From an uncultured beta proteobacterium (GTDB taxonomy: Bacteria > Pseudomonadota > Gammaproteobacteria > Burkholderiales > Burkholderiaceae): DNA of 7,082 nt. The position numbers were made by a program, and so were the translations under genes. This document shows positions 1-5,632 of this stretch, piece after piece. The DNA lies in contig CAIVXR010000031.1 of the NCBI GenBank assembly GCA_903909925.1, positions 1 to 7,082 on the forward strand, written 5' to 3'. Under the pieces are notes generated by a model. It was not told where the DNA came from and ran no database searches. It was given only the letters and a program-made list of their open reading frames with translations. Every line of letters starts with the position of its first letter. Within the stretch, counting starts at the first letter, position 1.

Positions 1-322
1 GCCAGACCTAGCAATTGGCACAACACCAGTAGTACAAGCCGCTAAACAAGCTTCGATTCCATCGCTGTACTTTACGAATCTGATTTCAGCAAGACCATTG
101 ATGGGTCCTGCAGGTGCTGGCTCATTAGCGCAAGTGATTAATGCTGCGATTGGTAATCAAGCGCGCTTTGATGAGATGAAAGCATTTTTTGGTGATGTGG
201 GATCTGGCTTTAAATCGGGTGTTTGGGAGAATGTTCCGCAAGATCGTCCAGAGTTCAAGGCTGAAGTACGCCGCAAGCTGGAGAAGAAAATCAAGAAGCG
301 CAAAGCTGAGGAGATGATGTAA
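1..322 (+). CDS. bchY: Chlorophyllide a reductase subunit BchY, C-terminal part (5' truncated by window)
   Basis: This is the last 106 residues of BchY, read from base 2 with no stop until TAA at 320-322. BchY and BchZ form the catalytic NB-protein-like component of chlorophyllide a oxidoreductase. It receives electrons from the BchX iron protein and reduces the C7-C8 double bond of ring B in bacteriochlorophyll a synthesis. The visible part has the family run LAIGTTPVVQ followed by SLYFTNLISARPLMGPAGAG, typical of the BchY C-terminal domain. It ends in a strongly basic and acidic helix (KKIKKRKAEE). The stop overlaps the bchZ start by one base (TAATG), consistent with coupled translation of two subunits needed in equal amounts. 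The N-terminal domains and the iron-sulfur cysteines lie outside the window, so they cannot be checked. Confidence 0.93.
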   Translation, partial: PDLAIGTTPVVQAAKQASIPSLYFTNLISARPLMGPAGAGSLAQVINAAIGNQARFDEMKAFFGDVGSGFKSGVWENVPQDRPEFKAEVRRKLEKKIKKRKAEEMM

Positions 323-1779
323 TGTTTGTCATCGATCACGATCGCGCTGGTGGATATTGGGGAGCAGTATATGTATTTACCGCTATCAAAGGTTTGCAGG
401 TAGTCATCGATGGCCCAGTAGGTTGTGAAAACCTACCCGTCACTTCAGTACTGCATTACACCGATGCTTTACCTCCACACGAGTTACCGATTGTGGTGAC
501 TGGTTTGGAGGAAGAGCAGTTAGGTCGTGAAGGTACCGAAGGTGCGATGAAGCGCGCACATGCTACTTTAGATCCCGATCTGCCAGCAGTAGTGGTGACA
601 GGCTCCATTGCAGAAATGATTGGTGGTGGCGTTACTCCAGAGGGCATGAATATTGCCCGCTTCTTACCAAGAACGATTGATGAAGATCAATGGCAGTGTG
701 CTAATCGTGCGATGTATTGGTTGTGGAGCGAGTATGGTACTCGCAAGATTCCAGAACGCAAACCGAGAGCAGAAGGTGAGAAGCCACGCGTCAATATTAT
801 TGGCCCATGCTACGGCACCTTCAATATGCCTAGCGATCTAGCAGAGATTCGCCGCTTAGCCGAAGGCATTGGTGCTGAAATTAATATGGTCTTTCCGCTA
901 GGATCTCATTTGGCAGATGTTGAGAATTTAGTGAATGCAGATGTGAATATCTGTATGTACCGTGAGTTTGGCCGCATGCTGTGCGAAGCCCTAGAGCGTC
1001 CTTATTTGCAAGCACCTTTAGGCTTACATAGCACCACTCAATTCTTGCGTAAGCTTGGTGAGTTGCTTGGACTGGATCCAGAGCCATTTATTGAGCGTGA
1101 GAAACATACCACTATTAAACCGATCTGGGACTTATGGCGCTCAGTGACCCAAGATTTTTTCAGTACTGCAAGTTATGCAGTTGTTGCGAATGAAACCTAT
1201 ACCCGTGGCATCCGCCATTTCTTATCAGATGAGATGGGCCTGCCTTGTAGCTTTGCTGTTCCCAGAAAGCCTGGTGAAAAAACCAATAATCAAGATGTGC
1301 GCAAACTCACTAAAGAGAAGCCTCCACTCGTGATGTTTGGTAGTTACAACGAAAGAATGTATCTGGCTGAGACCGGTAGTAAGGCATCTTATATTCCAGC
1401 ATCATTCCCAGGCGCGATTATTCGTCGTCATACCGGTACGCCATTCATGGGTTATGCCGGTGCAACATACATCATTCAAGAATTTTGTAATGGTTTATTT
1501 GATGCGCTCTTTTTTATCCTGCCATTGGGTACCGATATGGATAAGGTGGATGCTTCATTGACTCGCACTTATCGCTCTAACTCTCTGCCTTGGGATCAAG
1601 ATGCTCAGAAATTGGTGGCTGACTATATTAAAACTAGACCCGTTCTGGTCCAGATTTCTGCTGCCAAGGAAATGCGTGACCGCGTAGAGCAAGATGCAGA
1701 AAAAGCCGGTGAAGAAAGAATTACAGCAGAAAGAGTGAAGTCTTCTTGCAAAGAAATCATTGAGGAGGTTGAAGCTTAA
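322..1779 (+). CDS. bchZ: Chlorophyllide a reductase subunit BchZ
   Basis: BchZ is the partner of BchY in the cytoplasmic, nitrogenase-like chlorophyllide a reductase that commits chlorophyllide to bacteriochlorophyll. The 485 residues match the usual family length of about 490. The N-terminus carries the strongly conserved DHDRAGGYWGAVYVF block and GPVGCENLPVTSVLHYTD, where Cys35 is the expected ligand of the [4Fe-4S] cluster shared with BchY. VVTGSIAEMIGGG lies at about residues 91-103 and GPCYGTFNMPSDLAE at about 161-175. The last 60 or so residues form a charged helical tail resembling the small C-terminal domain of protochlorophyllide reductase B subunits. The start at 322 is supported by GAGGAG at 308-313, 8 bases upstream, and by the TAATG overlap with bchY. 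The stop overlaps the next small ORF in the same TAATG manner. In Rhodobacter the puf promoter region lies in or near bchZ; I could not identify one here. Confidence 0.97.
   Translation: MFVIDHDRAGGYWGAVYVFTAIKGLQVVIDGPVGCENLPVTSVLHYTDALPPHELPIVVTGLEEEQLGREGTEGAMKRAHATLDPDLPAVVVTGSIAEMIGGGVTPEGMNIARFLPRTIDEDQWQCANRAMYWLWSEYGTRKIPERKPRAEGEKPRVNIIGPCYGTFNMPSDLAEIRRLAEGIGAEINMVFPLGSHLADVENLVNADVNICMYREFGRMLCEALERPYLQAPLGLHSTTQFLRKLGELLGLDPEPFIEREKHTTIKPIWDLWRSVTQDFFSTASYAVVANETYTRGIRHFLSDEMGLPCSFAVPRKPGEKTNNQDVRKLTKEKPPLVMFGSYNERMYLAETGSKASYIPASFPGAIIRRHTGTPFMGYAGATYIIQEFCNGLFDALFFILPLGTDMDKVDASLTRTYRSNSLPWDQDAQKLVADYIKTRPVLVQISAAKEMRDRVEQDAEKAGEERITAERVKSSCKEIIEEVEA
1763..1769 (+). promoter_or_regulatory. 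Strong ribosome binding site for the 48-codon ORF
   Basis: AGGAGGT lies inside the 3' end of bchZ, 9 bases before the ATG at 1779. It is a near-perfect match to the 16S rRNA anti-Shine-Dalgarno. It is the main reason for treating the tiny ORF after bchZ as translated. An alternative reading is that GAGGAGGTT merely encodes the EEV in the BchZ tail. Confidence 0.6.
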
Positions 1780-1925
1780 TGGCCTCATTGATCAAAGTTG
1801 AGTACAACAAGTCATCTGATTTGTTGGAAACGGAATGTGGCATGCCGTACGCTACAGCCCATGTCGTGCGGGTAAAGCGCGATAACGGCCGCAAGGCTAT
1901 TTTTGAAGGAGGTAATTGGTTATGA
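1779..1925 (+). CDS. Small hypothetical protein (48 aa) between bchZ and pufB
   Basis: I do not recognise this protein. The ORF starts at an ATG overlapping the bchZ stop (TAATG) and ends at a TGA overlapping the pufB start (ATGA), so it fills the bchZ-pufB gap exactly. The predicted product is hydrophilic and slightly basic (RVKRDNGRKA in the second half), with a single Cys at residue 20 (ETECGMPYA) and no membrane segment or signal peptide. In Rhodobacter this position is held by pufQ, but PufQ is a membrane protein of about 74 residues and this ORF lacks the hydrophobic helix, so I do not call it PufQ. It may be a small soluble factor, or a translated spacer whose job is to carry ribosomes from bchZ into pufB. 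The overlaps at both ends and the good ribosome binding site support translation. Function is unknown. Confidence 0.6.
   Translation: MASLIKVEYNKSSDLLETECGMPYATAHVVRVKRDNGRKAIFEGGNWL
1906..1913 (+). promoter_or_regulatory. Consensus ribosome binding site of pufB
   Basis: AAGGAGGT is a full-length Shine-Dalgarno match placed 8 bases before the pufB ATG at 1922. It is the strongest such site in the window, which fits the need for many copies of the LH1 beta polypeptide per reaction center. It also fixes the pufB start inside the end of the preceding small ORF. Confidence 0.8.
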
Positions 1926-2074
1926 GCGACCACAGAACAGGTTCAATATCTGGCCTTACTGATGACGAAGCCAAAGAGTTTCACCAGTTGTATATCCAAG
2001 GCTTAGTTGGTTTTTCTTCCATAGCAGTAGTAGCCCACATTTTGGTTTGGGCTTGGCGTCCTTGGTTCCATTGA
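1922..2074 (+). CDS. pufB: Light-harvesting 1 (LH1) beta polypeptide
   Basis: PufB is the beta apoprotein of the core antenna. With PufA it forms the membrane-embedded alpha-beta pairs that bind bacteriochlorophyll a and carotenoid around the reaction center. The 50-residue product has the family layout: a polar N-terminus with SGLTDDEAKEFH (residues 10-21), one membrane helix from about residue 24 to 44, and the terminal WRPWFH. His39 in VVAHILVW is the expected axial ligand of the bacteriochlorophyll magnesium, and His21 is the second conserved histidine. The WxWRPW end is typical of LH1 beta. The start overlaps the upstream small ORF by ATGA and has a consensus ribosome binding site. Unusually, pufA does not follow directly; another ORF lies between. 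The gene is too short to show in a long-ORF scan but its identity is clear. Confidence 0.95.
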   Translation: MSDHRTGSISGLTDDEAKEFHQLYIQGLVGFSSIAVVAHILVWAWRPWFH

Positions 2075-2090
2075 AATCGGACTAAATCTT

Positions 2091-2095
2091 AGGGG
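2091..2095 (+). promoter_or_regulatory. Ribosome binding site deciding the start of the pufB-pufA intervening ORF
   Basis: AGGGG lies 6 bases before the ATG at 2102. The ORF has further in-frame ATGs at 2120 and 2138 without comparable upstream sites, so this site favours the longest 74-residue form. An ATG at 2097 in another frame is only two codons from a stop and is too close to this site to be used. Confidence 0.55.
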
Positions 2096-2101
2096 AATGA
2101 A

Positions 2102-2326
2102 ATGAAAAATAGTCACGTTATGAGCAAAGAAAAAAATATGATTAGAGAGGATTCAATTACTTTCAATCTTATTTTTATTTTGTGTTTTTTAGTGTGCTTT
2201 GTTATTTCTTTGTTTACCCAGATTTTGCCCAATAAGTGGAGTTCTTGGCTTCCAGGAGCTGAAGAAAAATCGCTTATCGATGGTACGAAGTCGGCAGTTT
2301 ATGGCTTTATGTCTTACTTAAATTAG
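2102..2326 (+). CDS. Single-pass membrane protein of unknown function inserted between pufB and pufA
   Basis: I do not recognise this 74-residue protein. It has a charged, net basic N-terminus (residues 1-17 with K2, K9, K11, R15), one hydrophobic helix at about residues 20-41 (FNLIFILCFLVCFVISLF), then a polar tail with KWSSWLPGAEE and a possible amphipathic end (residues 58-73). The positive-inside rule predicts the N-terminus in the cytoplasm, like the LH1 polypeptides. The membrane helix contains no histidine, so it should not ligate bacteriochlorophyll as PufA and PufB do. Length and topology resemble PufQ and PufX in general terms, but I see no convincing sequence match to either. Spacing is operonic: 27 bases after pufB and 9 before pufA, whose ribosome binding site overlaps this stop codon. 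Its first half is more AT-rich than its neighbours. A pigment-free LH1-associated subunit or an assembly factor are the plausible roles, by inference only. Confidence 0.75.
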   Translation: MKNSHVMSKEKNMIREDSITFNLIFILCFLVCFVISLFTQILPNKWSSWLPGAEEKSLIDGTKSAVYGFMSYLN

Positions 2327-2335
2327 GAGAAGATT

Positions 2336-2542
2336 ATGTGGAGAATTTGGAAACTGTATGATCCTTTGCGATCAATGGTTGTTCAAGGTATTTTTCTGTT
2401 TGGTCTTGCAGCAATGATTCACTTGATTTTGCTCAGCAGCGTTCGTTACAACTGGTTGGATGGTTTAAGCCAAGCCCAGTTCAAGGCGATGGAAGCAAAA
2501 ACAGGTTCTGCAACACCAGCCTCTGTTCCAGCAGGAAAGTAA
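2336..2542 (+). CDS. pufA: Light-harvesting 1 (LH1) alpha polypeptide
   Basis: PufA is the alpha apoprotein of the core antenna, pairing with PufB in the LH1 ring. The 68-residue protein starts with the classic MWRIWKLYDPLR, has one membrane helix at about residues 14-35, and carries His29 (AAMIHLILL), the expected bacteriochlorophyll ligand. It continues with the family RYNWLDG at residues 37-43. The tail after about residue 45 is rich in Ala, Pro, Ser and Thr. AGGAGA at 2325-2330 overlaps the stop of the preceding ORF and lies 5 bases from the ATG, so translation may be partly coupled to that ORF. A stable hairpin follows directly, as expected for an antenna transcript that must outlast the reaction center message. 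Confidence 0.97.
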   Translation: MWRIWKLYDPLRSMVVQGIFLFGLAAMIHLILLSSVRYNWLDGLSQAQFKAMEAKTGSATPASVPAGK

Positions 2543-2565
2543 TTGAGTTGATAAGAAAAATGGTG

Positions 2566-2605
2566 AATAGGGTTAGGCTAAACAACTTTTTAGCTCAACC
2601 CTATT
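2566..2605 (+). promoter_or_regulatory. Intercistronic mRNA hairpin between pufA and pufL (likely message stabiliser)
   Basis: Two 17-base arms (2566-2582 and 2589-2605) pair with one A-C mismatch and one G-T wobble around a 6-base loop. The outer nine pairs (AATAGGGTT with AACCCTATT) are perfect. No T-tract follows, so it is unlikely to be a strong intrinsic terminator. In Rhodobacter, hairpins at this same pufA-pufL position block 3' to 5' degradation, so that the antenna segment is more abundant than the reaction center segment. The position and shape here suggest the same role, by analogy. Partial transcription termination is the alternative. Confidence 0.82.
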
Positions 2606-2631
2606 TATCCATTCATTGGAGAATATAAAAA

Positions 2632-3456
2632 ATGGCCATGCTCAGTTTTGAGAGAAAGTACCGAGTACGAGGCGGTACCTTAGTTGGTGGGGACTTATTC
2701 GACTTTTGGGTAGGGCCGTTTTATGTTGGATTTTTTGGTGTCACTACTGTCTTCTTTGCTTTTTTAGGCACCGCACTGATTTTATGGGGTGCTTCACAGG
2801 GTCCTACCTGGAACCCTTGGCAGATTAATATTGCGCCACCGGACATTAGTTATGGATTAGGTTTTGCCCCCTTATTAAAAGGTGGCCTGTGGCAGCTGAT
2901 TACGGTTTGTGCTTTAGGCGCATTCCTTTCATGGGCCTTACGCGAAATCGAAATTTGCCGAAAACTCGGCATGGGCTTACATGTTCCTTTTGCCTACTTA
3001 ATGGCAGTCTTTGCTTATTTCACTCTGGTAGTGATTAGGCCTGTTCTCATGGGTGCATGGGGCTATGGTTTCCCGTACGGCATTTTGAGTCACCTTGATT
3101 GGGTATCCAATACGGGCTATCAGTACTTACATTTTCATTACAACCCAGCACATATGATCGCTGTGTCTTTATTCTTTGCAACAACTTTTGCTTTGGTATT
3201 ACATGGCGGCTTGGTCTTGTCATCTACTAATCCGCAGAAAGGGCAGTTTGTTAAAACGCCTGAACATGAAGATACATTCTTTAGAGATGCGATTGGTTAT
3301 TCAATCGGTACTTTAGGAATTCATCGCCTTGGATTGTTTTTAGCTTTAGCAGCAGTTTTCTGGAGCGCCGTTTGTATTGTGATTAGCGGCCCATTTTGGT
3401 CTCGTGGTTGGCCAGAATGGTGGGGCTGGTGGTTGAACCTGCCGATCTGGCGATAA
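2632..3456 (+). CDS. pufL: Photosynthetic reaction center L subunit
   Basis: PufL is the L subunit of the type II reaction center, an inner-membrane protein with five helices. With PufM it binds the special pair, accessory bacteriochlorophylls, bacteriopheophytins, quinones and iron. The 274 residues begin with the family MAMLSFERKYRV and end in PEWWGWWLNLPIW. Counting the initiator Met, the expected ligands are present: His154 and His174 for bacteriochlorophyll, and His191 and His231 for the non-heme iron. His169, which tunes the special pair, is present. So are Glu105 near the active bacteriopheophytin and Glu213, Asp214 and Ser224 of the proton path to QB. All are shifted by one from Rhodobacter sphaeroides numbering, so there is no indel up to that point. 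The start has GGAGA at 2618-2622, 9 bases upstream. An intact, presumably functional gene. Confidence 0.98.
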   Translation: MAMLSFERKYRVRGGTLVGGDLFDFWVGPFYVGFFGVTTVFFAFLGTALILWGASQGPTWNPWQINIAPPDISYGLGFAPLLKGGLWQLITVCALGAFLSWALREIEICRKLGMGLHVPFAYLMAVFAYFTLVVIRPVLMGAWGYGFPYGILSHLDWVSNTGYQYLHFHYNPAHMIAVSLFFATTFALVLHGGLVLSSTNPQKGQFVKTPEHEDTFFRDAIGYSIGTLGIHRLGLFLALAAVFWSAVCIVISGPFWSRGWPEWWGWWLNLPIWR

Positions 3457-3474
3457 GAAGGGACTATAAAAACT

Positions 3475-4488
3475 ATGGAATATCAAAACCTTTTTACCCA
3501 AGTTCAAGTAGTTGCCCCTCCACATCATGGAACCTCTATTGATCCCTATGATGAGCGTGAGCGTTTTGGAGAGCCTAAGCTTTACCATTTATTTGGCCGG
3601 CTTGGTAATGCGCAGCTAGGTCCGATTTATTTAGGCCGCTTAGGTTTAGCCTCTTTATTTTTTGGCATTATCGCCATTCAGATTATGGGCTGGAATATGC
3701 TGGCCTCGGTCAACTGGAGTCCAATTCAATTTGTGCGCCAATTATTTTGGTTATCACTAGACCCACCTTTACCTAAGCATGGTCTGTCCTTGTTTATGCC
3801 CTTAAACGAGGGTGGTTGGTGGATGATGGCAGGCTTCTTCCTCACCTTGTCAATTTTGTTGTGGTGGGCAAGAATGTATCGTCGTGCCATCGCTCTGGGT
3901 ATGGGCACTCATATTGCCTGGGGTTTCTTGGCAGCCATCTGGCTATATCTTGTGCTCGGATTTATTCGTCCGATCATGATGGGTAGTTGGAGCGAAGCAG
4001 TTCCTTTTGGAGTCTTCTCCCATTTGGATTGGACTGCGGCTTTTTCTCTCCGATATGGAAATTTATTCTATAACCCCTTCCACATGCTCTCGATTGCTTT
4101 CCTCTATGGATCAGCACTCTTATTTGCGATGCATGGCGCAACCATTTTGGCAGTGAGTCGCTTTGGAGGCGAACGTGAGATTGAGCAAATCGTTGATCGT
4201 GGTACAGCCTCAGAAAGAGCTGCTTTGTTCTGGAGATGGACCATGGGCTTTAATGCCACGATGGAATCGATTCACCGTTGGGCTTGGTGGTTTGCAGTGT
4301 TAACACCTTTAGTTGGTGGCATTGGTATTTTGCTCACCGGCACAGTAGTAGATAACTGGTATTTATGGGCAGTAAAACATAATGTTGCGCCTTCTTACCC
4401 TGATGTCTTTGGTGTTCCAATACCTGATCCAGCCACTTCTGGATTCATCCCACCTGCTGCACCTGTTATTACAGGAGTTAAGCCATGA
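3475..4488 (+). CDS. pufM: Photosynthetic reaction center M subunit
   Basis: PufM pairs with PufL in the reaction center core and carries the QA site. The 337 residues show the M-family ligands, Met included: His183 and His203 for bacteriochlorophyll, and His220, Glu235 and His267 for iron. Trp253 lies at the QA site and Tyr211 next to the special pair. Leu215 marks a bacteriopheophytin pocket. The block ALFWRWTMGFNATMESIHRW is nearly canonical. Compared with the roughly 308 residues of Rhodobacter sphaeroides, there is a C-terminal extension of about 30 residues rich in Pro (VPIPDPATSGFIPPAAP). Such extensions accompany a bound PufC cytochrome, which is encoded next. AAGGGA at 3458-3463 is 11 bases before the start, and pufL ends 18 bases upstream. 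The stop overlaps pufC as ATGA. Confidence 0.98.
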   Translation: MEYQNLFTQVQVVAPPHHGTSIDPYDERERFGEPKLYHLFGRLGNAQLGPIYLGRLGLASLFFGIIAIQIMGWNMLASVNWSPIQFVRQLFWLSLDPPLPKHGLSLFMPLNEGGWWMMAGFFLTLSILLWWARMYRRAIALGMGTHIAWGFLAAIWLYLVLGFIRPIMMGSWSEAVPFGVFSHLDWTAAFSLRYGNLFYNPFHMLSIAFLYGSALLFAMHGATILAVSRFGGEREIEQIVDRGTASERAALFWRWTMGFNATMESIHRWAWWFAVLTPLVGGIGILLTGTVVDNWYLWAVKHNVAPSYPDVFGVPIPDPATSGFIPPAAPVITGVKP

Positions 4489-5555
4489 AGCAATTGAGAA
4501 AATTTCTGATATTGCCGGCTCTACTGGCAAGTGTTCTGGTACTGTCTGGCTGTGAGAGACCCCCAATGGAAACTGTCCAGCATGGATTCCGTGGCACGGG
4601 GATGGATTTAATTTATAACCCGCGCATATTGGCTGAACAAGCAGAGAAAAATGCGGTACCTGTCTCATATGGACCAGCTCCAGCAGAGGGGCCTAAGGCT
4701 GGCGCTGTTTATAAGAATGTCAAAGTTCTCAATAATTTAAGCGTTGCGCAATTTACTGCTTTCATGGTTTCCATGACAAGCTGGGTTGCGCCAGAGCAGG
4801 GTTGCACTTACTGCCATAACGCTGCTAACTTTGCAGATGATTCACTCTATACCAAGCAAGTTGCACGCAATATGATTTTGATGACGCAGCGGGTTAATAC
4901 TCAATGGCAAGATCACGTTGCTCAGACTGGCGTAACTTGCTATACCTGTCACCGCGGCAACAATATCCCTCAGCAAGTTTGGTTTAAGGATCCGAAACAG
5001 CAAACAGGTAATGGACTCTTGGGCGATAAGGATGGACAAAATACTCCGGTTGCTGCCTCAGGCTATTCTTCCTTGCCAAATGATTATTTCTCTAGCTATC
5101 TCACGAAATCGAGTAATATTCGTGTGCAGGGTGGTACCGCATTACCAACTGGTAATAAACATAGTATTCATGAAACTGAATCAACCTATGCATTGATGAT
5201 GCATTTCTCAAACTCATTAGGGGTCAATTGCACGTATTGTCATAACACTCGCAATTTATCTTCATGGGAAGAGAGTCCACCTCAAAGAGCGAGGGCTTGG
5301 TACGCCATTCGGATGGCGCAAGACATTAATAACAATTACATGGAGCCGATTAAGGGATTGTTTCCAGAGCATCGTTTAGGCCCAACTGGCGATGTAGCTA
5401 AAGCTAATTGTGGTACTTGTCACCAAGGTGCTTATAAGCCGCTTTATGGAGTATCGATGTTGCCAGACTATCCTTTCTTAACTGGCCCAGCCAAGCCAGC
5501 TCTAAAGGCAAAAGATGCTACTCCACCACCAGCAAAATCGGTGGCAATGAAGTAA
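4485..5555 (+). CDS. pufC: Reaction center tetraheme cytochrome c subunit (lipoprotein)
   Basis: PufC is the periplasmic cytochrome that sits on the reaction center and re-reduces the photo-oxidised special pair. The 356-residue precursor has a basic start (MKQLRK), a hydrophobic signal and a lipobox LSGC ending at Cys23, so the mature protein is probably lipid-anchored. Four CxxCH heme sites are present with cysteines at 107/110, 152/155, 249/252 and 309/312. They are arranged in two pairs, as in the duplicated family fold. Met residues in the helices before the sites (for example around 94-97, 130-133 and 238-239) are candidate sixth ligands. His144 in QDHVAQTG fits the expected His ligand of the fourth heme. 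Family blocks GFRGTGMDLIYNPR and TCHRGNN are present. The last 20 or so residues form a Lys/Ala/Pro tail. AGGAG at 4473-4477 lies 7 bases before the ATG, and the ATGA overlap with pufM suggests coupling. A terminator follows. Confidence 0.98.
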   Translation: MKQLRKFLILPALLASVLVLSGCERPPMETVQHGFRGTGMDLIYNPRILAEQAEKNAVPVSYGPAPAEGPKAGAVYKNVKVLNNLSVAQFTAFMVSMTSWVAPEQGCTYCHNAANFADDSLYTKQVARNMILMTQRVNTQWQDHVAQTGVTCYTCHRGNNIPQQVWFKDPKQQTGNGLLGDKDGQNTPVAASGYSSLPNDYFSSYLTKSSNIRVQGGTALPTGNKHSIHETESTYALMMHFSNSLGVNCTYCHNTRNLSSWEESPPQRARAWYAIRMAQDINNNYMEPIKGLFPEHRLGPTGDVAKANCGTCHQGAYKPLYGVSMLPDYPFLTGPAKPALKAKDATPPPAKSVAMK

Positions 5556-5574
5556 CCTACAGCTCGTGATAACC

Positions 5575-5610
5575 AATAGCGTCATAGGAACAATATGACG
5601 CTATTTTTTT
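5575..5610 (+). terminator. Rho-independent terminator of the puf operon
   Basis: A perfect 12-base inverted repeat (AATAGCGTCATA at 5575-5586 and TATGACGCTATT at 5594-5605) with a 7-base loop runs into seven T residues (5604-5610). It starts 19 bases after the pufC stop. This is a textbook intrinsic terminator and marks the end of the bch-puf transcript. The next gene lies on the same strand, so some readthrough could still matter. Confidence 0.93.
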
Positions 5611-5632
5611 GTAGAAAAGTTGGTTTGAGTAA

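Noticed and set aside
324..341. TGT-N12-ACG near the bchZ start and TGT-N12-ACT at the crtI start as PpsR/CrtJ sites
   Set aside because: The second half-site does not match ACA in either case, and such near matches are expected by chance.
1779..1925. The 48-codon ORF as pufQ, or as a frameshifted end of bchZ
   Set aside because: It has no hydrophobic helix as PufQ requires. BchZ already has a normal length and a complete C-terminal domain.
2097..2105. Two-codon ORF (ATG AAA TGA) overlapping the start of the 74-codon gene, as a possible regulatory minicistron
   Set aside because: Its ATG is only 1 base from the AGGGG site, too close for initiation. The ATG at 2102 has proper spacing, so the minicistron is probably chance.
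2102..2326. The 74-codon ORF as a second LH1 alpha or beta gene
   Set aside because: There is no histidine in the membrane helix, no MWRIW-type start and no WRPW-type end. Genuine pufB and pufA flank it.
2566..2605. The pufA-pufL hairpin as an intrinsic terminator
   Set aside because: The 3' arm is followed by TATCC rather than a T-tract, and pufL follows in the same operon.
4363..4668. 101-codon minus-strand ORF across the pufM-pufC junction
   Set aside because: It is antisense to two strongly conserved genes, and its predicted product shows no recognisable motif or domain.
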